Positions 49,047 through 57,658 of a DNA stretch of 64,000 nt are shown here, in pieces. This stretch comes from Cedecea davisae DSM 4568. GTDB lineage: Bacteria > Pseudomonadota > Gammaproteobacteria > Enterobacterales > Enterobacteriaceae. The notes below the pieces were generated by a model. That model did not search any database and was not told where the DNA came from. It saw only the letters and a list, made by a program, of their open reading frames with translations. Where the stretch lies: contig NZ_KE161030.1 of the NCBI RefSeq assembly GCF_000412335.2, forward strand, positions 96,014-160,013, given 5' to 3'. A program made the position numbers and the translations under genes. Position 1 is the stretch's first letter. Every line of letters begins with the position of its first letter.

Positions 49047-49171
49047 GGCATCGACACATCAAGGCAACATGTACATTTTTCCCCATTTTTTAAACATGTC
49101 ATCGAAATATGTCGATGGCATCGACATGTTTTGGCGATATGTACATATTTTCAATTTTTTTAAACATATCG
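49047..49171. promoter_or_regulatory. 70-bp tandem repeat with palindromes upstream of the PTS operon
   Basis: Two imperfect copies with an exact 70-base period: 49047 onward and 49117 onward. Both begin GGCATCGACA and share ATGTACAT, an AT-rich tract and TTTAAACAT(G/A)TC. At the junction ATGTCGAT-GGC-ATCGACAT (49109-49127) is a perfect palindrome, extendable to 12-bp arms with one mismatch. This looks like an operator array about 270-400 bases before the IIB gene. Confidence 0.65.
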
Positions 49172-49442
49172 AGAGAAACGCGTCGTGCGGTTTTCTATCT
49201 GTGACGACACCGCCATTCTTGCCAATAAAAGTGGCCTGGTGGGCGCGTAAAAGCTGAAAAGTAACAGCCTTATTTCTTTGTTTATTAAATACAATTCTCT
49301 TTAAATCACACATTCCCGCCAAAAGTACCAGCCGTTAAAAACGAATCTGTGTTGCCCCTCTCTTGTGGCTTTTTTAGCCACTACCCAGAATATATTTTGC
49401 CGCGTGTTGCGGACACCGCGTTGATTCTCTGAGGGAAAAGTG
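49172..49442 (+). other. Long leader between operator repeats and PTS IIB gene
   Basis: About 270 bases without a gene. A short hairpin TGGCTTTTTTAGCCA (49366-49380) is visible; no other clear structure. Confidence 0.5.
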
Positions 49443-49754
49443 ATGAAAAAAATCTTCTTATGCTGTGCCGCCGGTATGTCTACCAGCATGTTAGTGGAAA
49501 GAATGAAGCAGTCTGCGAGCAGTCGCGATATTGAGGTGGAAATAACCGCCGTGCCTGTTTCGGACTTTGAGCAGATAGTCGGCGAGGCGGACGTCATCCT
49601 GCTGGGGCCGCAGGTCAAATTCCAGCTGCAAAGCCTGAGCGCCGCTGCTGCGCCTCACGGCGTGCCGGTTGCCGCCATCGATATGATGCAGTACGGCGCG
49701 ATGCAGGGCGACAAAGTGCTCGACCATGCGATTTCGCTGCTGAAAAGCGCATAA
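49443..49754 (+). CDS. PTS cellobiose-type (Lac family) IIB component
   Basis: A 103-residue cytosolic IIB protein. The phosphocysteine loop is at the N-terminus: MKKIFLCCAAGMSTSMLVER, phospho-Cys being C7 or C8 of the FLCCAAGMSTS loop. It receives phosphate from a IIA and passes it to the sugar on IIC. ATG 49443 follows GAGGGAAAAG. First gene of IIB-GH1-IIC, with no IIA in the operon. Confidence 0.92.
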   Translation: MKKIFLCCAAGMSTSMLVERMKQSASSRDIEVEITAVPVSDFEQIVGEADVILLGPQVKFQLQSLSAAAAPHGVPVAAIDMMQYGAMQGDKVLDHAISLLKSA

Positions 49755-49765
49755 CGGGAGGTCTG

Positions 49766-51163
49766 ATGGATTACCGATTTCCTGAAAATTTCTGGTGGGG
49801 CACCGCGACCAGCGCCACGCAGTCTGAGGGCCGGGTCGAGGGTGACGGCAAGGGCGATAACATCTGGGATCACGCCTCGCACCAGTTTAATGAGCGCTTT
49901 TATAACGGCGTGACCTCCGACGATACTTCAACGTTTTATCAGCGCTGGAAGGAAGATATCCAGCTGGCGAAAAATATCGGCCTTAACTCGTTCCGCACCT
50001 CGATTTCGTGGTCACGCCTGATCCCGGACGGCGACGGAGAAGTAAACCCGCAGGCGGTACAGTTTTATAACGATGTGATTAACGAGCTTACCCGTCAGGG
50101 GATCGAACCGTTTATCAACCTCTACCATTTCGATATGCCGATGGCCTTGCAGGAAAAGGGCGGCTTTGAAAACCGCGAAGTGGTGGATGCTTTTGCCCGT
50201 TATGCCGGTATTTGTTATCGGCTGTTTGGCGACCGCGTGCGCTACTGGTTTACCTTCAACGAGCCGCTTATACCTGCGGAAGCGGGCTATCTGCATCCCC
50301 GCCATTATCCCTATGTCACCGATTTCCGCCGGGCGACTCAGGTGCTGCACCATATCGTTATGGCTCACTGCAAAGCGGTTGCCGCCTGGCGAGAACAAAA
50401 TCTTGATGGCCAGATAGGCATCATTATGGACGTGATCCCGGTTTACCCGCGCAGCGATAGCGAGGAAGACCGGCATGCGGCGGAGATGGCCGACCTGTTC
50501 TATACGCGCAGCATAAACGAGCCGATGCTGCTCGGGCGCTACCCGGACGAACTGATTGCCCTGCTGAAAGAGCATGATTTGATGCTGGAGTTCCTGCCGG
50601 GCGACTGCGAGCTTATTGCCGCAACGCGCGTCGATCTATTGGGGATTAATTACTATCGCCCGCGGCGAGTTAAAGCGCGTGAAACGCTGCTTGAGGAACC
50701 GCACGGCTTTGTGCCAGAGCGTTTCTTTGAAGAATACGTGATGCCGGGGCGGCGCATGAATACCTCGCGCGGCATAGAGATTTATCCTCCGGCGCTCTAC
50801 GACATTGCGATGCTGGTAAAAGAACGTTACGGCAACCTGCCGTGGTTTGTCTCTGAAAACGGCATCGGCATTATGGACGAAGAGCAGTTTATGGTGGACG
50901 GCGAAGTACAGGACGATTACCGGATTGAGTTTCTGCAGGAGCACCTGAGCTGGCTGCACCGCGCCATCGCGGACGGGAGCCATTGCCTCGGGTATCAGAT
51001 GTGGACCTTTATCGACTGCTGGTCCTGGCAGAACGCTTATAAAAATCGCTATGGTTTCTACCGTCTCGAGCTGGCAACGCAGCAGCGTTCGCTGAAAAAA
51101 TCCGGGCGCTGGTTCCGCGGTGTCATTGAGAATAATGGGTTTGAGGGGGCTGACCATGTCTAG
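49766..51163 (+). CDS. Family 1 glycoside hydrolase (6-phospho-beta-glucosidase)
   Basis: A 465-residue GH1 enzyme cleaving phosphorylated beta-glucosides in the cytosol. The N-terminal FPENFWWGTATSATQSEG, acid/base TFNEPL (about residue 166) and nucleophile VSENGIG (about 366) are intact. The late WSWQNAYKNRYGFY stretch with a KNRYG loop favours phosphorylated substrates. GGGAGG precedes ATG 49766, 11 bases after the IIB stop; it overlaps the IIC start by 8 bases. Confidence 0.93.
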   Translation: MDYRFPENFWWGTATSATQSEGRVEGDGKGDNIWDHASHQFNERFYNGVTSDDTSTFYQRWKEDIQLAKNIGLNSFRTSISWSRLIPDGDGEVNPQAVQFYNDVINELTRQGIEPFINLYHFDMPMALQEKGGFENREVVDAFARYAGICYRLFGDRVRYWFTFNEPLIPAEAGYLHPRHYPYVTDFRRATQVLHHIVMAHCKAVAAWREQNLDGQIGIIMDVIPVYPRSDSEEDRHAAEMADLFYTRSINEPMLLGRYPDELIALLKEHDLMLEFLPGDCELIAATRVDLLGINYYRPRRVKARETLLEEPHGFVPERFFEEYVMPGRRMNTSRGIEIYPPALYDIAMLVKERYGNLPWFVSENGIGIMDEEQFMVDGEVQDDYRIEFLQEHLSWLHRAIADGSHCLGYQMWTFIDCWSWQNAYKNRYGFYRLELATQQRSLKKSGRWFRGVIENNGFEGADHV

Positions 51164-52481
51164 CTTTGACAGGCTGGCCGAAAAGCTGATGCCGGTGGCT
51201 AACGCTATCGGCAACCAGCGGCATATGCAGGCGATCCGCAACGGGCTTATCTCTATTTTGCCGCTAACCATCGTCGGATCTTTCTTCGTTATTTTGCTGA
51301 ATATCCCAATCAAGGGCTACATGGACTTTATCGCGCCGTGGCGCGATATGCTGGATGTGCCGTTCCGTTTCACGGTTGGGCTGATGTCGCTGTACGCGGC
51401 CTTTACCATCGGATCTTTCCTCGGTAAGAGCTACAAGCTGAACGATATTACCAGCGGCCTGCTGGCGATGCTGGCGACCCTGCTGATGATTGTGCCGGTG
51501 AATATTAAACAAGGCGTGACGGTCGCCGGGGAGGCCGTTGCCGGGCGCTATATTCCTATCACTTCCCTTAGCTCACAGGGGCTGTTTGGGGCGATCATTT
51601 CTTCTCTGATTGCGATTGAGATCTATCGCTTTATTAAAGTACGCAATATAGAAATCAAAATGCCCGCTGGCGTACCGCCGGTGGTTGCCAGCTCGTTCTC
51701 AGCGCTGTTCCCGACGCTTGCCGTGGTGCTGATTTTCTGGATACCCCGCCATTTTCTGAATGTCGATATTAACGCCATCATCAGCTACATCATCATGCCG
51801 CTGAAGGGCTTTATGACCGGCACAAACCTGTTTGGCGGCATCGTAACTCAGCTGTTTATTGATGTGTTCTGGGTGCTGGGGATCCACGGCCACGCGGTGA
51901 TGGGGCCGCTGATCCGTCCGCTGTGGGATCAGGCGATTGTCCAGAATATGGAGTTGTTCCAGTCCGGCGTTAGCGCTTACGACTTGCCGAACATCTTTAC
52001 CGAGCAGTTCTTCCAGTGGTATGCGCAAATGGGCGGCACCGGCTCAACGCTGGCGCTGGTGGTGTTGTTTATTCGTTCGCGGGTGATTTACCTGAAACAG
52101 CTGGGAAAACTGTCGTTTATTCCCGGCCTGTTTAACATCAACGAGCCGATGATTTTCGGCGCGCCGATTGTGATGAACCCGATCCTTGCTATCCCGTTTA
52201 TCCTCGCGCCGATGGTGAATACCGTGGTGGTGTATCTGTTTACTATCAGCGGGTTAATTCCGCGCATGATGGTGAAACCACCGTTTACCGTCCCGGCTCC
52301 GCTGGGGGCATTAATAACCACTAACTGGAACCTCATCGCCTGCGGGCTGGTGTTTATCTGCTTCTTTATCTCGCTGGCCATCTACTACCCGTTCTTTAAG
52401 GTTTACGAGAAGAAGATGCTGGAGACCGAGCTTCAGCAGCAGGAAGAGGAGAAGGCTAAGGCGCTGGCCGAAGCGAAGTAA
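51156..52481 (+). CDS. PTS cellobiose-type IIC permease
   Basis: A 441-residue membrane permease of the Lac/cellobiose PTS family, about ten helices. Family segments: NQRHMQAIRNGLISILPLTI, FWVLGIHGHAVMGPLIRPLW, GGTGSTLAL and FNINEPMIFGAPIVMNP. The tail ends in an E/K-rich helix (ETELQQQEEEKAKALAEAK). Start ATG 51156 lies in the GH1 stop region (8-base overlap) after GAGGGGG. The substrate is probably a beta-glucoside or chitobiose-like sugar. Confidence 0.93.
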   Translation: MSSFDRLAEKLMPVANAIGNQRHMQAIRNGLISILPLTIVGSFFVILLNIPIKGYMDFIAPWRDMLDVPFRFTVGLMSLYAAFTIGSFLGKSYKLNDITSGLLAMLATLLMIVPVNIKQGVTVAGEAVAGRYIPITSLSSQGLFGAIISSLIAIEIYRFIKVRNIEIKMPAGVPPVVASSFSALFPTLAVVLIFWIPRHFLNVDINAIISYIIMPLKGFMTGTNLFGGIVTQLFIDVFWVLGIHGHAVMGPLIRPLWDQAIVQNMELFQSGVSAYDLPNIFTEQFFQWYAQMGGTGSTLALVVLFIRSRVIYLKQLGKLSFIPGLFNINEPMIFGAPIVMNPILAIPFILAPMVNTVVVYLFTISGLIPRMMVKPPFTVPAPLGALITTNWNLIACGLVFICFFISLAIYYPFFKVYEKKMLETELQQQEEEKAKALAEAK

Positions 52482-52491
52482 ATTTGCTGCT

Positions 52492-52606
52492 GCCCCTCTC
52501 CCCTCAGGACTGAGTGCTCTTTCATCTTCTCTCCCCAGAGTGGGAGTTCAGGACAGCATGGTTTTTTTATCCCCTCTCCCTTCAGGGAGAGGGTTAGGGT
52601 GAGGGT
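52492..52606. repeat. Dispersed hairpin repeat, copy 7 (between IIC and deaminase genes)
   Basis: A clear unit at 52571-52606 (CCCCTCTCCCTTCAGGGAGA then GGGTTAGGGTGAGGGT) and a degenerate inverted partner from 52492. It fills the gap between two convergent genes and may end both transcripts. Confidence 0.75.
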
Positions 52607-52611
52607 AAAAA

Positions 52612-53832
52612 TTAGAATGCCGTCTCCAGCTCATCCAGCACGTTATACTCGTCGTCTACCAGCAGCAGCGCCTTCCATTTATCAAACGTCAGGCAAGGGT
52701 GGGAGGTGCTGAACACCAGAATATCGCCAACCTGCACATCCACCCCCGGCTTAAGTTTCAGCATCGCGTGCTGATCCATAATGCCGGTTGTTTCGATTGT
52801 TTCTGCCGGGGAGGCCAGCGCTTTGCCCTCGCGGTAATGGGCGACAGGCTGCGGCAGGCCGGCATCGAAGGCGCTGTCTCGCTTGCCAAAGTTCACAATC
52901 GCACGGTCGCTTTCCGGAACCGACTGCACCATCGCTACCAGTTCCAGAGCTGAAGTTAAGTCCCCGCCGAGATCGCAGGCAACCTGGTCCCGAGCCATTA
53001 ACTGTTCCTGCGCTTCCTGATAAATACCGGCGTCGTGGGTGATGTAGCAGCCAGGGCGAATTGCGATGCGGCAGTTGGCCGGTTTTTCTGCGGCCAGCCA
53101 GATGTTGCACACAACGTCATACCAGACCGAGCCTGCGCCGGTTAGCAGGAATTCACCTTCTACATAGCGTTCCAGATTACAGGCCAGCGCGGCGGCATCA
53201 CGCAGCAGTGCTTCGATTTTCGGCTGAGGATTTTCGCCGTGCAGCACGCCTTCGTACATCTCGAGGCCCCGCAGGCGCAGACCCGGCAGATCGGCTAATT
53301 GCCCGGCCAGGGCCAAAGCTTGTTCCGGGCTACGGCAGCCACAGCGGCCGCCGGGAACGCCAAGCTCAATCAGTACGTCCAGCGTTTGTCCCTGCTGGCT
53401 AAAGAAGGCCGACAGCGCGCGGGCGTTAGCCTCGCTGTCCACACAGCACAGGTAGTCAACGTCGGGGTACTTCTTCTTCAGCTGTGAAATCAACGCCATA
53501 TTCGCTTTGCCAACCAGCTGGTTCACCATCAGAACGCGGTGGATGCCGCTAACCATGGCAATGCTCGCCTGCCAGGCGCTGCCGACGCCAATTGCCCAGG
53601 CTCCGGCTTTTTGCTGCTGCTGGAAAATCCACGGCGTCATGGTGGTTTTACCGTGTGGGGCGAGCGAAACGCCGCGTGCATCCGCATAGCTTTGCATCCA
53701 GCGGATATTGCTTTTCAGGGCTGATTTTTTGATGACGGCTGCGGGCAGGCAGACGTCTTCATTCAGGATATTGGCGGGGGGGTTAATGAGGGCTGACTTA
53801 TGGGGTACAAGGTTAATTTCCTGGTATTTCAT
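52612..53832 (-). CDS. PLP-dependent amino acid deaminase (DSD1/D-threonine aldolase-like)
   Basis: A 406-residue fold-type III PLP enzyme. The Schiff-base lysine is K62 in APHGKTTMTPW. The C-terminal beta domain has the STSHPCLTFDKW motif, whose His and Cys bind zinc in eukaryotic-type D-serine dehydratase. It likely deaminates a free D-amino acid. Divergent from the D-aminoacylase gene, whose product would supply that substrate. It is similar to proteins annotated as amino acid deaminase in enterobacteria. Confidence 0.85.
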   Translation of the reverse strand: MKYQEINLVPHKSALINPPANILNEDVCLPAAVIKKSALKSNIRWMQSYADARGVSLAPHGKTTMTPWIFQQQQKAGAWAIGVGSAWQASIAMVSGIHRVLMVNQLVGKANMALISQLKKKYPDVDYLCCVDSEANARALSAFFSQQGQTLDVLIELGVPGGRCGCRSPEQALALAGQLADLPGLRLRGLEMYEGVLHGENPQPKIEALLRDAAALACNLERYVEGEFLLTGAGSVWYDVVCNIWLAAEKPANCRIAIRPGCYITHDAGIYQEAQEQLMARDQVACDLGGDLTSALELVAMVQSVPESDRAIVNFGKRDSAFDAGLPQPVAHYREGKALASPAETIETTGIMDQHAMLKLKPGVDVQVGDILVFSTSHPCLTFDKWKALLLVDDEYNVLDELETAF

Positions 53833-54034
53833 AACGCACTTCCTCCGGGGTTATTCTTTCTTTCAGATTAAGTATCAATTTTAATATGTTGTTAAATATA
53901 TTGTTTTTAATTTTTACCATTGATAAATGAATAAAAGTATCATTGATTTGTCGGTGTTTTGTTTAGTTTTTCACTGTTTTTCCGGCTTGTAAATGGTTAA
54001 CTTGCACGCAGATTATTATTGGCGTGAGGCGCAG

Positions 54035-55471
54035 ATGAAGTTTGATTATCTCTTCAGGAATGTCACCGTTATTGACGGCTCGGGCGGGGCGGAATATCGC
54101 GCCGACGTTGCGATATTGGGCGACCGTATTGTCGATATTGCCCCGTCCATTACCGGCGAAGCCGAATGTGAAATTGACGGCGGCGGGCGCGTGCTGGCTC
54201 CCGGCTTTATTGACGTTCACACACATGACGACATCAACGTTATTCGTTTCCCTGAATATCTGCCCAAAATTAGCCAGGGCGTGACCACGGTGATTGTCGG
54301 CAACTGCGGTATCAGCGCGGCTGGAGCGACTATCAAAACGCAGGTCCCGGACCCGATGAACCTGCTCGGTGAAGCGGAGCAGTTTATTTACCCGACCGTT
54401 GAGGCTTACTCCCACGCGGTTGAGCAGGCGCGCCCGGCAATCAACGTTGGCACGCTCGTCGGCCATACCGCATTGCGTAACAACCAGATGGATGACCTGT
54501 TCCGCACGGCTTCGGCGGATGAAATCAGCGCCATGCGCAAGCAGTTAAAGCTGGCCTTGCAGCAGGGCGCTTTGGGGCTTAGCACCGGCCTGGCGTACGC
54601 CAGTGCGTTTCAGTCCTCTACTGAAGAAGTGATGGCGCTGGTGGAAGAATTGGCGGCAGAAAAGGGTATTTACACCACTCACCTGCGTTCTGAGTTCGAA
54701 CCTATCCTTGATGCGCTGGATGAGGCCTTCCGTATTGGCCGCCACGGCAACGTGCCGGTGGTGGTGTCGCACCACAAATGTGCCGGAGCAAAAAACTGGG
54801 GGCGCACGGTTGAGACCCTGAAGCTGTTCGATAAGGTACGCCAGCAGCAGGATGTTTCCTGTGACTGCTACCCGTATTCGGCGAGTTCTTCGACGCTGGA
54901 TATGAAACAGATAACCGACGAGTTCGACATCATCATTACCTGGTCCGGGCCTCACCCTGAAGTGGCGGGGCAGACCCTGAAGCAGATTGCGCAGAGCTGG
55001 TCGATGTCGCTTCACGAAGTGGGAAAATTACTGATGCCCGCCGGAGCAATTTATTACAACATGGACGAACAAGACGTGCGTCGCGTGCTGAGATACCCGG
55101 TAACGATGGTTGGCTCCGACGGGCTGCCCAACGACCCGATGCCGCATCCTCGCCTGTGGGGCGCGTTCCCGCGGGTGCTCGGGCACTACAGCCGCGATGA
55201 GAAATTGTTCCCGCTCACCGAAGCAGTCCATAAGATGACGGGCATGTCGGCGGCGCGTTTTCAACTGCCCGAGCGCGGGCTGGTGAAGCGCGGTTATTAT
55301 GCGGATCTGGTTTTGTTTGACCCGGCTACGGTCCGTGATGTGGCGAGCTTTAGTCATCCGAAGCAGCCTGCGGCAGGTATTGAAGCCGTCATGGTTAACG
55401 GCGTGATGAGCTATGGCGCCGGGCAACAGGTAACTGGCCGCGCGGGAAGGTTCCTGCGTCGGCAGGCATAA
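54035..55471 (+). CDS. N-acyl-D-amino-acid deacylase (D-aminoacylase)
   Basis: A 478-residue amidohydrolase releasing free D-amino acids from N-acyl derivatives. Metal-site elements: PGFIDVHTHDD (H62, H64, D66), GNCGIS with bridging cysteine, THLRSE, VVVSHHKCAG and VGSDGLPND; the last three supply H, H and D ligands. ATG 54035 (MKFDYLFRN) follows GAGGCGCAG; the frame is open 14 codons upstream. Followed 20 bases later by a RidA gene. Confidence 0.91.
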   Translation: MKFDYLFRNVTVIDGSGGAEYRADVAILGDRIVDIAPSITGEAECEIDGGGRVLAPGFIDVHTHDDINVIRFPEYLPKISQGVTTVIVGNCGISAAGATIKTQVPDPMNLLGEAEQFIYPTVEAYSHAVEQARPAINVGTLVGHTALRNNQMDDLFRTASADEISAMRKQLKLALQQGALGLSTGLAYASAFQSSTEEVMALVEELAAEKGIYTTHLRSEFEPILDALDEAFRIGRHGNVPVVVSHHKCAGAKNWGRTVETLKLFDKVRQQQDVSCDCYPYSASSSTLDMKQITDEFDIIITWSGPHPEVAGQTLKQIAQSWSMSLHEVGKLLMPAGAIYYNMDEQDVRRVLRYPVTMVGSDGLPNDPMPHPRLWGAFPRVLGHYSRDEKLFPLTEAVHKMTGMSAARFQLPERGLVKRGYYADLVLFDPATVRDVASFSHPKQPAAGIEAVMVNGVMSYGAGQQVTGRAGRFLRRQA

Positions 55472-55491
55472 TTCATGAACAAGGAGCAATG

Positions 55492-55884
55492 ATGAGCATT
55501 AAACGTTATGGCGTTGGCGGCAGTACCGGAACTGGCGGGCAGAGCCTGCCGTTTGCAAAAGCCGTTGAAGCGGCAGGCTGGCTATATGTTTCAGGCCAGA
55601 CGCCGATGAAAGACGGAGAAGTGGTTGAAGGCGGTATTGTCGAACAGTCACAGCTGGCGATTCAGAACTGCGTGGATATCATGACCGAAGCGGGCTACAC
55701 CCTGGCTGACGTGGTACATGTGAAGGTTTACCTGACCGATGCCCGCTATTTTCAGTCATTTAATAAGGTGTTTCGCGACTTCTTTGGCGGCCACCCGCCG
55801 GCCCGCGTTTGCTGCGTAGCGGACCTGGTGGTGGACTGTAAAGTTGAAGTGGATGTGACCTGCTACCGGGCTGACCGGGGCTAA
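55492..55884 (+). CDS. RidA-family protein
   Basis: A 130-residue RidA/YjgF protein. RidA proteins hydrolyse reactive enamine/imine intermediates produced by PLP dehydratases, which suits a deaminase locus. The conserved arginine is in PPARVCCVADL and the family segments YVSGQTPM and VHVKVYLTD are seen. ATG 55492 is better spaced from AAGGAG than ATG 55489. Tail to tail with the regulator gene, four bases apart. Confidence 0.9.
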   Translation: MSIKRYGVGGSTGTGGQSLPFAKAVEAAGWLYVSGQTPMKDGEVVEGGIVEQSQLAIQNCVDIMTEAGYTLADVVHVKVYLTDARYFQSFNKVFRDFFGGHPPARVCCVADLVVDCKVEVDVTCYRADRG

Positions 55885-55888
55885 GGTT

Positions 55889-56752
55889 CTAATCCCCAAG
55901 CGGCTGGCGATCCACGCCGCCGCGATGGCTGTCCAGCGCCAGCTTGATGCGGCGCAGCCGGTCTTTAGCCTGGCTTTTGTTGGCCATCGCCAGTTCGGTG
56001 GCCAGCACATCAACCATCGCCAGCATCGCATAGCGCGAGGTGCTGGGCTTAAAGATGTAGTCGTTTTCTCTGACAACCAGCGGCAGCACGATATCTGCCT
56101 GCTGCGCCAGCGGGGTTTCCTGCGGCGTAATCGCGATGACCTTAGCGCCATACTGGCGGGCAATCGCGGCGCTTTCCACCACTTCCGGCGTGTAGCCGCC
56201 CAGCGATAACGCCACCACCACGTCGTTAGATGACACCGAAGCTGCCATCATTCTGACCAGCAGTCCGTCGCTCTGGCTGACGACCGGCAGGCCAAGACGG
56301 AACAGGCGAAACTGTAACTCCTGGGCGCAAATCGTTGAGCCCCCGCCCATCCCCAGCGCCAGTATTTGGCGGGCATCGCTAAGATACGCCACCGCTTTTT
56401 TCAGCGACTGAGGGTCAAGCACCCGGCGGTTAATCTCCAGCACGTTGATGATGGTTTCATAAATTCCCTGTACGCCTTCGAGATCCGGCACGTCGAGTAT
56501 AAAACGCTGCCCGACCGCCAGCGACTGAGCCAGTTTTACCTTCAGCTCGCGCACGTCTTTACAGCCAATGGCGCGGGCAAAGCGGGTTATCGAGGCCTGG
56601 CTGGTTTCCGTCAGGCGGGCGAGCTCGGCAATCGGCAGCGTCGCGGCGGACTGCACATCGTCCAGAATAAACTGGGCGATGCGCTTTTCGGTGGCCGTCA
56701 GTTCGACAAAACGGTCGGTGATGCAGGAAATGATGTCGATGGTGTAGCTCAT
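55889..56752 (-). CDS. RpiR/MurR-family regulator
   Basis: A 287-residue regulator: helix-turn-helix (about residues 15-75; IAELARLTETSQASITRFAR) and SIS domain (about 125-255; ILALGMGGGSTICAQELQFR, VVALSLGGYTPEVVESA). In D-aminoacylase loci of other bacteria RpiR-type regulators are common, so it probably controls the neighbouring D-amino-acid genes. It lies 57 bases downstream of sitD on the same strand and may receive read-through. Confidence 0.88.
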   Translation of the reverse strand: MSYTIDIISCITDRFVELTATEKRIAQFILDDVQSAATLPIAELARLTETSQASITRFARAIGCKDVRELKVKLAQSLAVGQRFILDVPDLEGVQGIYETIINVLEINRRVLDPQSLKKAVAYLSDARQILALGMGGGSTICAQELQFRLFRLGLPVVSQSDGLLVRMMAASVSSNDVVVALSLGGYTPEVVESAAIARQYGAKVIAITPQETPLAQQADIVLPLVVRENDYIFKPSTSRYAMLAMVDVLATELAMANKSQAKDRLRRIKLALDSHRGGVDRQPLGD

Positions 56753-56809
56753 GGCGCAACCTTGATACTGGCGAAAAGAGAGAAGATACTTTGTACCATA
56801 AAAGTGCCG

Positions 56810-57658
56810 TCAGGGTTGCTGCGTGATGGCCTCCATCCGCCGCTGTTTCATGGTGGCCCGAATAAAAGCGGCGATAAATACCAGCGCGGAGAGCACTACG
56901 ATGGTAGGGGCGGGCGCACTGTCGATAAAGAACGAGAGATAAACACCGGCGAAAGAAATCACGATAGCCAGCGTCACGGCGACCAGCATCATCGACAGGA
57001 AAGTGCGCGTCAGCAGCGAAGCAATAGCGCCGGGCGCGATAAGCAGCGAAATAGCGAGAATTATCCCCACGGCTTTCAGCGCCGCAACAATTGTCAGCGA
57101 AACCAGGCACAGCAGGCCATAGTTGAGCAGCTTGACGTTGAGGCCGGAAACCTGGGCCTGGATAGGATCGAAGGCGTGCAGCAGCAGGTCTCGCCATTTC
57201 AGGGCTACAACCAGCGCGGTAAGCAGCACAATGGCGCCGGTTTGCAGGATATCGCTGTAGCTTACGCCGAGCATATCGCCGAACAGAATATGGTCGAGGT
57301 GGATGTCCGGCTTGAGGTAGACGTAGAGCACCAGCCCCGCGCCGAACATGCCGGAGAAGACGATGCCCATAACCGTATCGCGTTTGATGCGGCTGTTATC
57401 CTGCAAATAGCCGGTGGCAAAGGCGCAAAACAGCCCGGCAACAAACGCCCCGACGCCGAGCGGCAGGCCCACCATCCAGGCGATAACCACGCCGGGGAAC
57501 ACCGCGTGGCTCATGGCGTCGCCCATCAGTGCCCACCCTTTGAGCACCAGGAAGCAGGAGAGCAGCGCACACGGGATAGCGACCAGCGTGGTCATCACCA
57601 GGGCATTGATCATAAAGCCGAATTCAAAAGGAGAAAGCAGGGTGTCTAACAGGCTCAT
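56810..57658 (-). CDS. sitD: Mn/Fe ABC transporter permease SitD
   Basis: A 282-residue ABC-3 family permease with about eight helices: FMINALVMTTLVAIPCALLS, LKGWALMGDAMSHAVFPGVV and LLIAPGAIASLLTR. Pairs with SitC to form the channel. Its start overlaps the sitC stop by 4 bases; last gene of sitABCD. Confidence 0.93.
   Translation of the reverse strand: MSLLDTLLSPFEFGFMINALVMTTLVAIPCALLSCFLVLKGWALMGDAMSHAVFPGVVIAWMVGLPLGVGAFVAGLFCAFATGYLQDNSRIKRDTVMGIVFSGMFGAGLVLYVYLKPDIHLDHILFGDMLGVSYSDILQTGAIVLLTALVVALKWRDLLLHAFDPIQAQVSGLNVKLLNYGLLCLVSLTIVAALKAVGIILAISLLIAPGAIASLLTRTFLSMMLVAVTLAIVISFAGVYLSFFIDSAPAPTIVVLSALVFIAAFIRATMKQRRMEAITQQP

Noticed and set aside
49047-49171. Tandem repeat considered as a short CRISPR array
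   Set aside because: Only two long imperfect copies without spacers or cas genes; it fits an operator array better.
56366-57649. 427-codon open frame opposite the RpiR-type regulator and sitD
   Set aside because: Low-complexity Q/H/R/G-rich translation typical of a reverse-strand shadow across two real genes.
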